The notes under the pieces are model-generated. The model was not told where the DNA came from, searched no databases, and worked only from the letters and a program-made list of their open reading frames with translations. From Granulicatella sp. WM01 (lineage in GTDB: Bacteria; Bacillota; Bacilli; Lactobacillales; Aerococcaceae), in NCBI RefSeq assembly GCF_004570605.1, contig NZ_SPPB01000005.1:1-57552 (forward strand): 57,552 bases of DNA. The letters run 5' to 3'. Position numbers and translations under genes: made by a program. Each line of letters starts with the position of its first letter. Position 1 is the stretch's first letter. This document shows, piece by piece, positions 8,617 through 17,350 of the stretch.

Positions 8617-9026
8617 ATGGAAGATATAAAATTAAGGTGGTTATCTGAGAAATCGTATTGGGCAGAGAAAAAAAGAACGGATGTAGACTATCATCCAGAA
8701 AAAGATAAAAATATTTTTATGACGACAAGAATCAACATTTAGGACAATTTCAGGTTATAAAAGTAGAAGACAATTTAGAAAACGGTATGCAAGCCATGGC
8801 AGTTGCACCTGTGATTGACGGACAAGTAGATACATCGCAAATAGTGATTGCTTATGCTGGAACGAATATATGGAACGGTGGTAGAGATGCTGACACAGAT
8901 ATACAAAGCATTGGACTAGGAAACACCTTAGTAATGTTACAAGGTTCTATTTATTGCATTGATTATAAGCCTATTTTGGCAACATTATGTTGTTGGAATA
9001 GGCTTTTTTATTGGAGTACGGTATAA
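8617..9026 (+). pseudogene. Toxin N-terminal fragment, cassette C, frameshifted
   Basis: Reading starts at ATG 8617 (GAGG 8 nt upstream) with MEDIKLRWLSEKSYWAEKKR and ...DYHPEKDKNIF, then runs into TAG at 8740-8742. A one-base change in the ATTTTTA run at about 8713-8719 restores DDKNQHLGQFQVIKVEDNLENG and the rest of the block. The second frame ends with SIYCIDYKPILATLCC and runs ~9 residues past the usual stop. A sequencing error in the T run is possible, but the fragment would be inactive anyway because the catalytic region is absent. Confidence 0.75.
8967..9009 (+). terminator. Terminator closing cassette C
   Basis: AAGCCTATT / AATAGGCTT hairpin with a T run, as in the other cassettes. 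Confidence 0.7.
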
Positions 9027-9027
9027 T
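9017..9027 (+). promoter_or_regulatory. Extended -10 promoter of lipoprotein D and the intact toxin
   Basis: TACGGTATAAT, one base from the extended -10 seen in the other units. It would drive immunity gene D and the full toxin as one transcript. Confidence 0.65.
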
Positions 9028-9074
9028 AAAGTTGTGATGATTATTTTATTAAAAGATGACTTAGGAGAATGCGT

Positions 9075-9452
9075 ATGAAAAAGATACTGGCATTATTAGC
9101 TATTGTAGTTTTGATTATAGGAGGGTGTAGTATGAAAAAAGAAACATTGACAAAAGAGCAGCAGGATAATGTGGTGAAAAGGATTGTTAGAGGATATAAT
9201 ATTAAATCAATTGAATTTATTAGTTTTAGTAGGGATAATAAAACAGGTATGTATCATTTAGTTTATGTTATAAATAATAATGAACAGTATAAAACAGGGC
9301 TATCGCTCAAAGAAATATCCAGATTTAATAATTCAGAAGATGGAATTGGAATGAGTCCAACTAATATTTTTGATTCTTTTAAGAGAAAAGAACCACTAGA
9401 AGAACTTGATGAGGAATTAAAGAAAATAAATATAATATATCTTAAGGAGTAA
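9075..9452 (+). CDS. TilA-like immunity lipoprotein D, partner of the intact toxin (125 aa)
   Basis: Signal peptide MKKILALLAIVVLIIGGC with Cys18, then SMKKETLTKEQQDNVVK (two residues shorter here than the other copies) and the mature domain YNIKSIEFISFSRDNKTGMY. It lies 6 nt upstream of the only full-length toxin, on the same transcript, so it is the most likely cognate immunity protein. Translating immunity before toxin is a sensible order for self-protection. The fold is probably that of the small cystatin-like staphylococcal lipoproteins (DUF4467 type); this is a family impression, not a computed match. Confidence 0.8.
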   Translation: MKKILALLAIVVLIIGGCSMKKETLTKEQQDNVVKRIVRGYNIKSIEFISFSRDNKTGMYHLVYVINNNEQYKTGLSLKEISRFNNSEDGIGMSPTNIFDSFKRKEPLEELDEELKKINIIYLKE

Positions 9453-9458
9453 TATATT

Positions 9459-11858
9459 ATGATAACAGATGAAATGTACAGTAAAATTTCAGAAAAAGTT
9501 TATTGGACTGAGAAAAAAAGATTAGATGTTCCGTATCATCCACAAAAAAATATGATTTATAAGTATGACGATGATAAAGATACTTTAGGACAATTTCATG
9601 TTATAGACGTAGAAGATAATTTATCTAACGGTATGCAAGCCATGGCAGTTGCACCTGTGATTGATGGACAAGTAGATACATCACAAATAGTTATTGCCTA
9701 TGCTGGAACGAATATATGGGACGGTGGCAATGATTTTGACACAGATCTACAAAGTATTGGATTAGGAAACAACTTAGTAATGCTACAGGGTTCTATTAAT
9801 AAACCCGACACATTAAAAATAGTTGACACACAACCTAAAACGGCATTAGCTTTTGCTGAAGAGATTCGTAAAAAATACCGCAATTCAAAAATTACAACAA
9901 CCGGTCATTCATTAGGAGAGTCTTTAGCAATGTATGTGGCATTGAAAAACGGTTGGAATAATGTAGGATTTAACGGTCCAGATATTTCTAATATGATATC
10001 TAAAGAAGAAATTGAGTATATGAAAGCTAATCCTAAGCAATTTAGAAATTTTAGAAATTGGTATGATTGGTTAGGGGGAATTGTCGGAGATACAACCAAC
10101 TCAGCTTTACATCTTCATTATGGATGGGGATTGTATACGCATAGTCTATCGGATTGGAAAACAAATGATGCAGGACAAATTGTTTATGCTAATGGAGAAG
10201 TGGTTGATCCTACATTATCAGATAGGATAGATATCAATGCAGATGGAAAAATGGATATTCTATTGAATGATATAGACGTAAAACCAAGAAATTTATTATC
10301 ACAAAATGATTATATAACATCTAGTAAAGATATTATTGTTAATCCAGATTTATTAAATACACTAGCAGACAATTTGAGTGCACGGATTCAGGAAGACTTG
10401 ATGAAAATGGCTAAAATTTGTCAATTATGTATTGAAAAAAATCAGAAGATTAGTAAAGATTTTGAATCGAGAAAGCAACAAATTAGTGAAACTATTAAAG
10501 AATTATTTAAATCAGCAGGATTAGGAACAGTACTTCATCATCTAAATGAATCTGTAGCACCTAGTATGAATAAAAAATATTTATTTGATGAAGGGAGACA
10601 AACGCACTCACTACTGAACCCGTTTTTAAATAGTCAAACCCCTTTAATTAATGGAACAGCACCATATTATAGCTATTATAAAATTTTATTAGATCAGTAT
10701 ATAATGTTGTTTCAACAAAATTGCAGTAAATTATGGGAACAAGTTAATAAAGAAAAAGTGATTACTAGTATGTATAGTTTTGCCGGAGAACAAAGTTTGT
10801 TAAATTCATGGCATATTATTGAAAATGCAGTGCAACAATTATTAAAAAGTAGCGATGAATTGTTTGAAGGAGAAGGATTAAGACTTGGTAAAAAAGATGG
10901 GATAAGTGATGCCTTAACTAGTGTATTAGACATTATTTATCAAAATACACTGGAATTATGCCAAGGGTTGTTAAGTGTTGTTGAATTAACTAAAGGGATA
11001 GCACACCATTTTGAACAAGCAGACCACTGGTTAGGTGCTCAACTGAAAGAAGGAAAATTTGTAGGTGAAATGCCTACACTTAGGGTGCCATCTAATTATA
11101 CAGCTTATTTAGAAGAAGATGGTGTATTTGATGATGTAAAAGATGTGTTACAAGCATTTGATAGACAAGTAGAACAAAGAAGTCGTGACTATTCACGAAA
11201 AGTTGCACATATTTTTCAAGAAGCTATTGGAAAATTTGAGGCTGGTTTGCAGTTATGGGTAGATAATGGGCGATCTTTAAAAGAAAGTGTTTCACGTATT
11301 AAGAAAACTTACGAATTATCTGTTTATATACAAGAAAAAGAGATCACAATAGATAGTGATGGAAAGCATCAATCTAGTCTTACTACGCGTTATTGGGGGA
11401 GAGTAGAAAGTCTATATCCCTCATATACTAGAGAAATCATTCAACAACTGGACACTACTATAATCTCTACTTTTGATCGCATTCAAAATTGTATTTGGCA
11501 ATGTGATAAAGCTAAAGGACAATTACAACATCTTGATAGCATATTAAAACCAATAGTAGAAGAAGGTGTATATAAAGCATTTGATTTAGATGAGATTGTA
11601 CAAGGACAGAAAACAGTATTACAATTGGCAAGACGCTTGAGTCAAGAAATTGACCATGTGGCACACGTGATTACTGGAGAAGGTCTGAGCTCACAATCTA
11701 TTGACGTGTTAAAACATAAATTACAGGACACTAAACGGTTGATTGACTATTATGCACGATTTGTGGGGGATTGTTTTGGAGATAATGAATATACGACACC
11801 AGGTGAAGTGTCATCATCTAGCAGTCGTTTTAGTTTAAATACACCATTACCTTATTAA
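9459..11858 (+). CDS. TslA-like reverse-domain lipase toxin (799 aa)
   Basis: The only complete toxin of the array, with AAGGAG 9 nt before ATG. Residues 1-50 are the variable head. Residues 51-105 are the block repeated in the array (VEDNLSNGMQ ... AYAGTNIWDGG). Residues 149-153 are GHSLG, the lipase nucleophile elbow with Ser151, followed unusually by E rather than G. FNGPD (171-175) and H228 are candidates for the rest of the triad. From about 300 to the end the protein is long, helical and rich in Q, E and K, without signal peptide or membrane span. A catalytic head with a helical tail is the order of TslA, the S. aureus type VII-secreted phospholipase, the reverse of LXG toxins. No small helical partner genes (TlaA-like) or T7SS genes are in the window. 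The LXG-like role of the tail is inferred. Confidence 0.7.
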   Translation: MITDEMYSKISEKVYWTEKKRLDVPYHPQKNMIYKYDDDKDTLGQFHVIDVEDNLSNGMQAMAVAPVIDGQVDTSQIVIAYAGTNIWDGGNDFDTDLQSIGLGNNLVMLQGSINKPDTLKIVDTQPKTALAFAEEIRKKYRNSKITTTGHSLGESLAMYVALKNGWNNVGFNGPDISNMISKEEIEYMKANPKQFRNFRNWYDWLGGIVGDTTNSALHLHYGWGLYTHSLSDWKTNDAGQIVYANGEVVDPTLSDRIDINADGKMDILLNDIDVKPRNLLSQNDYITSSKDIIVNPDLLNTLADNLSARIQEDLMKMAKICQLCIEKNQKISKDFESRKQQISETIKELFKSAGLGTVLHHLNESVAPSMNKKYLFDEGRQTHSLLNPFLNSQTPLINGTAPYYSYYKILLDQYIMLFQQNCSKLWEQVNKEKVITSMYSFAGEQSLLNSWHIIENAVQQLLKSSDELFEGEGLRLGKKDGISDALTSVLDIIYQNTLELCQGLLSVVELTKGIAHHFEQADHWLGAQLKEGKFVGEMPTLRVPSNYTAYLEEDGVFDDVKDVLQAFDRQVEQRSRDYSRKVAHIFQEAIGKFEAGLQLWVDNGRSLKESVSRIKKTYELSVYIQEKEITIDSDGKHQSSLTTRYWGRVESLYPSYTREIIQQLDTTIISTFDRIQNCIWQCDKAKGQLQHLDSILKPIVEEGVYKAFDLDEIVQGQKTVLQLARRLSQEIDHVAHVITGEGLSSQSIDVLKHKLQDTKRLIDYYARFVGDCFGDNEYTTPGEVSSSSSRFSLNTPLPY

Positions 11859-11874
11859 TTTGAATGATTCTCTT

Positions 11875-11915
11875 GGCTTTATTTAAGCAGTGTTGCTTAT
11901 CTAAAGTCTTTTTTT
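11875..11915 (+). terminator. Terminator of the toxin operon
   Basis: GGCTTTATTTAAGCA pairs with TTGCTTATCTAAAGTC with internal mismatches, and seven T's follow. Confidence 0.7.
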
Positions 11916-12291
11916 ATTTCAAAAGAAAAAGACTCACTTAAATCATCTTAATTTGTCCTTTGTAAAAGTAAATAGTAAATTGTAGAAAAATGGTAAAATA
12001 ATTAAGAAAAGTTGTGATAAAAACAATACGATATGAAGGGTTCAAAAGAGAAAATAATGAAGTGTTCTTAATATAGCCTTAATTAAAAAATTAATGAAAA
12101 AGATATGGAGGAAAATTGAAATGATATAGTGATGGAAGATAAGGTTAAAATATAAAAAGTGAAATATTTTATTTATGATAAGTGAGATTGATTAGAATAC
12201 ATGTACTAAATGTAAGCGCATCATTTGTTAGGCATGAAAAAGAACATATATTGTGTTAAATAAGTTTTGTAAGATTTAGCGTACAAAATCA
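11916..12291. other. AT-rich intergenic stretch, no gene seen
   Basis: About 375 nt between the toxin terminator and the sdaAB promoter. I see no credible reading frame, strong hairpin or repeat in it. Confidence 0.6.
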
Positions 12292-12319
12292 TTTACATTT
12301 TTAAAATTATTGATATGAT
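12292..12319 (+). promoter_or_regulatory. Candidate promoter of sdaAB
   Basis: TTTACA (12292-12297), 16-bp spacer, TATGAT (12314-12319), about 44 nt before the start codon. Confidence 0.55.
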
Positions 12320-12362
12320 GTATATATAAAATAAACTATTTTACGATATGTAAAGAGGATAT

Positions 12363-13028
12363 ATGAACATGGAAGAAAAAGTCATTAATTTTAGAAGTTG
12401 TTTTGATGTTATTGGTCCAATTATGGTAGGTCCGTCTAGTTCACATACGGCAGGTGCTTTGCAAATTGGATTGATGGCAAGGGCTCTGTTAGGTGAGGAG
12501 CCTAAAAAAATGATTTGTGTTTATTATGAATCTTTTGCACAAACGCATAAGGGACATGGGACAGATTTTGCGATTGTTTCAGGTATTTTAGGATTTAGTG
12601 CAGATGATACACGCGTACCTGACGCCTTAGAAATTGCTGAAAATAAAGGACTGAAGATTGAATTTATTGAAAAACAAGAAAATAGTCCAGTAAATCATGC
12701 TAATACGGCTGATATTTATTTATATGGAGAAAATAAGTCTATTCGTCTAATGGGAGTGTCTGTTGGAGGTGGAGCGATTGAAGTGCGGTATTTTGAATTA
12801 GAGGGCCTTTGTGTTCATGTTCAAGGTACGCTTCCGATTTTGATTGAACGACTAGGTATTCAGCGTGACTTAAAAACATTATTAGAAAGTCATGGTATGA
12901 TTATCAATAATAGCCAAATTGTTCAAAATGATATGGTTTCTTTTCAAATTTTCGAATTGCGGACACTTCTTTCTCCGACCTTAAAGGCAATATTAGCTGA
13001 TTTTCCACAGCTTTATATGTTGGCTTAG
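12363..13028 (+). CDS. sdaAB: L-serine dehydratase, beta subunit
   Basis: A 221-aa small subunit of the iron-sulfur L-serine ammonia-lyase, which converts serine to pyruvate and ammonia in the cytosol. The family hallmark FDVIGPIMVGPSSSHTAGA is near the N-terminus, and a C-terminal ACT-like part follows GVSVGGGAIEVRYFEL. GAGG (12355-12358) stands 4 nt before ATG 12363 and 10 nt before a second in-frame ATG at 12369; either could be used. The alpha subunit follows after a 286-nt gap, wider than usual for this pair. I see no gene or terminator in that gap. Confidence 0.93.
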   Translation: MNMEEKVINFRSCFDVIGPIMVGPSSSHTAGALQIGLMARALLGEEPKKMICVYYESFAQTHKGHGTDFAIVSGILGFSADDTRVPDALEIAENKGLKIEFIEKQENSPVNHANTADIYLYGENKSIRLMGVSVGGGAIEVRYFELEGLCVHVQGTLPILIERLGIQRDLKTLLESHGMIINNSQIVQNDMVSFQIFELRTLLSPTLKAILADFPQLYMLA

Positions 13029-13314
13029 GAGAATGTACATTTATGTAGAGTTTTTCTTATGTTGAGAGTGAGTACTTAAAGAAATACAAGGATAGTATCA
13101 GAGTAGTATCTGTGTGTGTTAGGGTTAAGTTATTTGTCATGAAAAGATTAATTGAAGTGTGTGCTTACTAAATGAAGATAGTATACAATGGTTGGTACAT
13201 ACGTAAAGAATACATTTTTATGTATATAAATGATAACCTCTGTTATTTATGGGCAAAAAATAGGGTAAGCCTATTTAAAAAATAAATACAAGGAGTTTAA
13301 AGGAGATATATAGT

Positions 13315-14220
13315 ATGTATATGAGTATCAAAGATATTGTTGATACGGCTGAACGAACAAATAAAAGTATTTCTGAATTGATGATAGAGCAAGAAATGAG
13401 TGTTACCCAAAGAAGTAGAGTGGAGATTTGGGAGCAGATGGAAAAGAATTTATTAGTGATGAGGGAAGCTGTTCAAAGAAGTTTAACCGGAAAAGGTGTA
13501 TTTTCTCCAACAGGATTGACTGGTGGAGATGCTGTGAAAATGGCAAATTATCGTAAAAAAGGTAAGACATTATCAGGGGATAGTATTCTAGCAGGCGTTC
13601 AGTATGCTTTAGGAACAAATGAAGTAAATGCTGCAATGGGGGTTGTTTGTGCCACTCCAACAGCAGGGGCAAGTGGAACTATTCCAGGGGTCATTTTTTC
13701 GATTTCAGAAACATTAGATTTGACGCATGAACAACAAATTCGTTTCTTGTTTACATCAGCTTTGTTTGGAATGGTTGTGGCTAATAATGCTATGATTTCT
13801 GGAGCAATGGGTGGTTGTCAAGCAGAGGTTGGCAGTGCGAGTGCAATTGCTTCAGCGGCTGCAGTTGAGGCTAGTGGTGGAACGCCTGAACAATCCGCAA
13901 CAGCGTTTGCTATAGCAATGGGTAACTTGCTTGGATTAGTATGTGATCCAGTAGCGGGATTAGTGGAAATTCCATGTGTTAAACGAAATGCTATTGGTGC
14001 AGGGAATGCACTTATTGCAGCAGATATGGCATTGGCAGGCATTACAAATGTTATCCCTGCTGATGAAGTGATTGATGCCATGCGTGAGATAGGGCAGAAA
14101 ATGCCTAGAGAATTTAGAGAAACTGGGATAGGTGGTAGTGCAGGAACACGTACAGGGATTGATATTAAGATGAGGATTTTTGGTAATCCTTGTCATGTAG
14201 AGAGTGATTTTGTAGAGTAA
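13315..14220 (+). CDS. sdaAA: L-serine dehydratase, alpha subunit
   Basis: A 301-aa catalytic subunit. VCATPTAGASGTIPG, MGGCQAEVGSASA and GLVCDPVAGLVEIPC are the conserved segments; their cysteines include those that bind the oxygen-sensitive 4Fe-4S cluster needed to activate the serine hydroxyl. AAAGGAG precedes ATG 13315 by 9 nt. It works as a heterodimer with the product of sdaAB just upstream. The gene ends before a strong terminator shared with the convergent mannosidase gene. Confidence 0.95.
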   Translation: MYMSIKDIVDTAERTNKSISELMIEQEMSVTQRSRVEIWEQMEKNLLVMREAVQRSLTGKGVFSPTGLTGGDAVKMANYRKKGKTLSGDSILAGVQYALGTNEVNAAMGVVCATPTAGASGTIPGVIFSISETLDLTHEQQIRFLFTSALFGMVVANNAMISGAMGGCQAEVGSASAIASAAAVEASGGTPEQSATAFAIAMGNLLGLVCDPVAGLVEIPCVKRNAIGAGNALIAADMALAGITNVIPADEVIDAMREIGQKMPREFRETGIGGSAGTRTGIDIKMRIFGNPCHVESDFVE

Positions 14221-14300
14221 AAAGATGTTTAAATATTATTTTCCATAAAAATTGTGGAGAATATGTTTGTGATAGGTAAACAAAAATTCATAAATAAACT

Positions 14301-14350
14301 AAAATGGCTTTAAATCAGAGGTGTCTATCTCTTTGATTTAAAGCCATTTT
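14301..14350. terminator. Strong bidirectional terminator
   Basis: Seventeen-base perfect arms (AAAATGGCTTTAAATCA, 14301-14317, and its complement, 14334-14350) between the convergent sdaAA and mannosidase genes, with A and T runs on the outer sides. Confidence 0.9.
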
Positions 14351-14357
14351 TTATGTA

Positions 14358-16481
14358 TTAGTTATGATTAGGCAATAAAGATAATGTGAATGTTAATTCT
14401 TTTGCATGTAGTAACTCTTCATGAGATAATTCATGTACAACAGTATTGTCTAATAACGTTTGTTGAACAAACTGGTAGTGTTCATAGTTGTTTTCTGATT
14501 TAATAACAAGAGGTTTCTTAACATGTGGGAAATAAAGTGTTACTTTATCAAATTGAGGAATACCTAATTGATAAGTAGCTTTACCTGGACAAACTGGATA
14601 AAATCCTAGACTGGAGAAAATATACCAAGCTGATAGACTACCATTATCTTCATCTCCTGGATACCCTTTAAAATCAGGTGAAAATGTGTGCGTTAGCAAT
14701 TGCTTAATCAACAAAGTTGTATAGTCTTTACGTGTACTCCAATTAAATAAATATGGAATATGGAAACTTGGCTGATTAGAGATTGCTAATTGTCCAAATG
14801 GAGTTTGAGAAAATTCACTCATTTCGTGAATTTCATATCCATAGTTTTGTACTTCAAATAAACGTTTTTCTTGGCATAAATTAACTAAATAGCGTGTTAA
14901 TTCATTAGCTCCACCTAATAACTCACGCAATCCGTCAATGTCATGGAAAACAGATAATGTTGCTTGGATTGCAGAGCATTCTGCATAGTCCTTGCCCCAG
15001 GCGTATTTGGAAAATGTTTCTCTGAACTGACCATTTCTATTCTTAGCACGAATAAATCCTGTTTCTTTATCGAATAGTTGGCGATAACTTAAACTAGATG
15101 TGGCATAGCGTTGGTAAATATCTGTTTGATGTAAAGATTTAGCGACTTGGGCGATACACCAATCGCTGTAGGCATAATCTAAACTATGACTGACACTTTC
15201 ATTATAATCTAATGGCAAATAGCCCAATTCTTGATATGTTTTGCTACCGTGTCGGCCATATAGTCCGTTTGGATATTCTGTTGTACTTGTATGTACCATT
15301 GCTTGTAATAATTCCGGCATTAAATCAGGTCTAATGTGTTTTGCACAGGCATCTGCTAAAACTCCATCAACCAAAGTTCCTGGCATGATTCCACGTTCAT
15401 CTGGAGATAACCATTTAGGTAGAAAGCCTGTGTCATGGTAATGTGTTAAAATACCTTCTAAAAATTGTTCATAGTAATCTGGGTAGATCAGTGAAAATAG
15501 TGGATATGTCGTACGGAATGTATCCCAATATCCATTATTCGTAAAGAATTTTCCAGGTTTAACTGTTCCACTTTTCGTATCTAAATGAATTTCTTTTTTA
15601 TCTTCAGTAATTTCATAAAACGTCTGTGGGAATAATAAGCAACGATATAAACAATGATAGAACATTTTTTTTGCATCTGTTTCTTTATCGTGTACATGAA
15701 TACGTTGTAATAGACTATTCCATGTTTGTGTAGCTAATGTCTGTTGTGTTTGGAAATCATTAATGTGGTTTAAATTGACTATAGCTTGTGCGTGACTGAT
15801 AAAAGAAGTAGCTAGTTTAACCTCAACATCTTGTGTATCAAAATCTACACGAATATGGATATTATTGCCTTCAAAATGGGCTTTGCTAAGATGCGTATCT
15901 TCAACTAATTGGGAAAATTTGGTTATTGGATGATTAAATTGTAAGACAATATACATTGCAAAATTTTCCATTTGCGTTTGGCTGGCGTTATACAGTGTCA
16001 CGGCAATATGATAGTCGTCTAACTGACGATAAGAAGATTTATCTGGAGCAAAAAAGACAAAGCCACTATTCAGGTGTTGGGAAGTCATATGAATGTTTGC
16101 ACCATACATGCTTGGAACAAGCGTTGTTTGTGTACGGAAGCGATTAGAAAAAATACTTAACTGATCAGGGCGAAATACTGCTTGGTCGACTTGATAGCTA
16201 CTTTGACGATGAAATAGGCTATCACGCTGAAGTGTTCCTGTAACTGGTGTGATTAAAAATTGTGAAAAATCACTTAGCCAAGGGCTAGGTTGATGTGTCA
16301 AACGAATCCCTTGATACGTTGATTCATGCGGATTAAAAAACCAGCTTCCATTTGTATCGGTTGTTTGTAGTGTAAAATAATTCATTCCAAAAGGTACACC
16401 TGTAAGAGGTAATGTGTTACCGTTTGAAAAACTATGGGAATTATATGTGCCATAGCGTGTGTCAATTGTTGAAACAGTCAT
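14358..16481 (-). CDS. GH92 family alpha-mannosidase (707 aa)
   Basis: A full-length glycoside hydrolase of family 92, calcium-dependent exo-alpha-mannosidases that trim mannose from N-glycan-like chains. RYGTYNSHSFSNGNTLPLTGVPFGM at the start and GDEDNGSLSAWYIFSSLGFYPV toward the end are family signatures; the acidic residues of GDEDNGS belong to the catalytic centre. There is no signal peptide, membrane segment or anchor, so the enzyme should be cytoplasmic and act on imported oligosaccharides. AAGGAGG precedes the ATG. It stands alone, without a transporter or other glycosidases beside it. Linkage specificity (alpha-1,2, -1,3 or -1,4) cannot be read. Confidence 0.93.
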   Translation of the reverse strand: MTVSTIDTRYGTYNSHSFSNGNTLPLTGVPFGMNYFTLQTTDTNGSWFFNPHESTYQGIRLTHQPSPWLSDFSQFLITPVTGTLQRDSLFHRQSSYQVDQAVFRPDQLSIFSNRFRTQTTLVPSMYGANIHMTSQHLNSGFVFFAPDKSSYRQLDDYHIAVTLYNASQTQMENFAMYIVLQFNHPITKFSQLVEDTHLSKAHFEGNNIHIRVDFDTQDVEVKLATSFISHAQAIVNLNHINDFQTQQTLATQTWNSLLQRIHVHDKETDAKKMFYHCLYRCLLFPQTFYEITEDKKEIHLDTKSGTVKPGKFFTNNGYWDTFRTTYPLFSLIYPDYYEQFLEGILTHYHDTGFLPKWLSPDERGIMPGTLVDGVLADACAKHIRPDLMPELLQAMVHTSTTEYPNGLYGRHGSKTYQELGYLPLDYNESVSHSLDYAYSDWCIAQVAKSLHQTDIYQRYATSSLSYRQLFDKETGFIRAKNRNGQFRETFSKYAWGKDYAECSAIQATLSVFHDIDGLRELLGGANELTRYLVNLCQEKRLFEVQNYGYEIHEMSEFSQTPFGQLAISNQPSFHIPYLFNWSTRKDYTTLLIKQLLTHTFSPDFKGYPGDEDNGSLSAWYIFSSLGFYPVCPGKATYQLGIPQFDKVTLYFPHVKKPLVIKSENNYEHYQFVQQTLLDNTVVHELSHEELLHAKELTFTLSLLPNHN

Positions 16482-16875
16482 TGTAACATCCTCCTTAAAA
16501 TTTATGTTTATATGCAGTTGGGTATAAACTGCATAATAATGGTTACATGCTCTTGGGACACTATTTAGTAGTCTTTTCTAATTAGGGACATATTTTTGTT
16601 AATTTTTTTAGCATTATAAAAAGTAAACCATTGTATTTGATAGTTCTATGAAGGATGAATATCCTTAATTTTCCTTTCTAAAATACCACGATAACTAGCG
16701 ATATATATGCTCATTATAGTATAAGAATAGTGGGATAAAAACTATTTGCATAGGATTGACCATATTAGTGTAGAAAGTGACTTAATTTGTGTATCATTTT
16801 AATTTATCGCTATAAAAGCCGATAATATAAGGGGGTTATAATTTGAAAATTTGGTTTTAATAAATTTGTACACCA
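16482..16875. other. Upstream region of the mannosidase gene, with an inverted repeat
   Basis: TATGCAGTT (16511-16519) and AACTGCATA (16527-16535) form a 9-bp perfect inverted repeat 30-55 nt before the mannosidase start. It could be an operator for a sugar regulator or a 5'-UTR hairpin. The remaining ~340 nt are AT-rich and show no gene; TATACTATAAT on the minus strand near 16720 is a possible distant promoter. Confidence 0.5.
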
Positions 16876-17199
16876 CTATAAATTATTGACGGCTTGTTCG
16901 AAATAATAAAAGGCTTGTTTCTCTCTATCTTTACTAATATGACCGTATATGTCCATAGTCATACTTAAAGTAGTATGTCCTAATCTATGTTGCAATTCTT
17001 TATACCCAATACCTGTATTAAGCAATAAACTGGCATGTGTATGTCTAAATGCGTGAGATGCAAAGGAGGGGATATTGAGTTTTTTGATGTTCCTTTGTAG
17101 TTGTTTGTGATTTGCTACCATTTGAGTAAATTGTTTTGTTTCAGTAGAAAAAACATTAATAGGATTCCCTTTTCCTAAAGATAAAAAAGTAATGCTTGT
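16876..17199 (-). pseudogene. Tyrosine integrase, C-terminal remnant
   Basis: The frame is open from an in-frame stop at 17200-17202 down to 16876 and encodes only the end of a phage/ICE integrase. It holds FSTETKQFTQMVANHKQL, HAFRHTHASLLL (the second Arg with its HxxR context), LGHTTLSMTMDIYGH (His and the catalytic Tyr) and a short tail. The N-terminal arm-binding and core domains and the first catalytic Arg are missing, so it cannot recombine DNA. Together with the Ltp and Excalibur genes next to it, it marks the edge of an old prophage or integrative element. Confidence 0.85.
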
Positions 17200-17286
17200 T
17201 TACGAAGGATAATTCTTGCTTGTTACTATTATGTTCTCATGTTATAATAGCACAAAGAAACCTATCATATAGCGTTTTTATAAATA

Positions 17287-17322
17287 AACCACACTCAAAC
17301 TTTTGTCGGGGAGAGTGTGGTT
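17287..17322. terminator. Terminator-type hairpin
   Basis: AACCACACTC (17287-17296) pairs perfectly with GAGTGTGGTT (17313-17322) and is followed by T's. Confidence 0.75.
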
Positions 17323-17350
17323 TTTGCTTGTTTTTTCAATAAAAAATAGC

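Larger units (their letters stand above)
6196..9790 (+). repeat. Tandem array of lipoprotein + toxin 5'-end cassettes
   Basis: Four lipoprotein genes start at 6578, 7384, 8229 and 9075 (steps of 806, 845 and 846 bp), each preceded by the same promoter/leader and each followed by a copy of the toxin's first part. Two blocks are nearly identical in all units: the promoter plus lipoprotein signal peptide, and a ~180-bp toxin block from VEDNLxNGMQ to SIGLGN. Between them the lipoprotein body and the first ~50 toxin residues differ strongly. An extra, headless toxin block begins the array at 6262. Confidence 0.9.

Noticed and set aside
16876-17199. Integrase of the phage-derived element at 43-57 kb
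   Set aside because: It is truncated, on the other side of 26 kb of housekeeping genes, and lies by its own Ltp/Excalibur relic, so it belongs to a different, older element.
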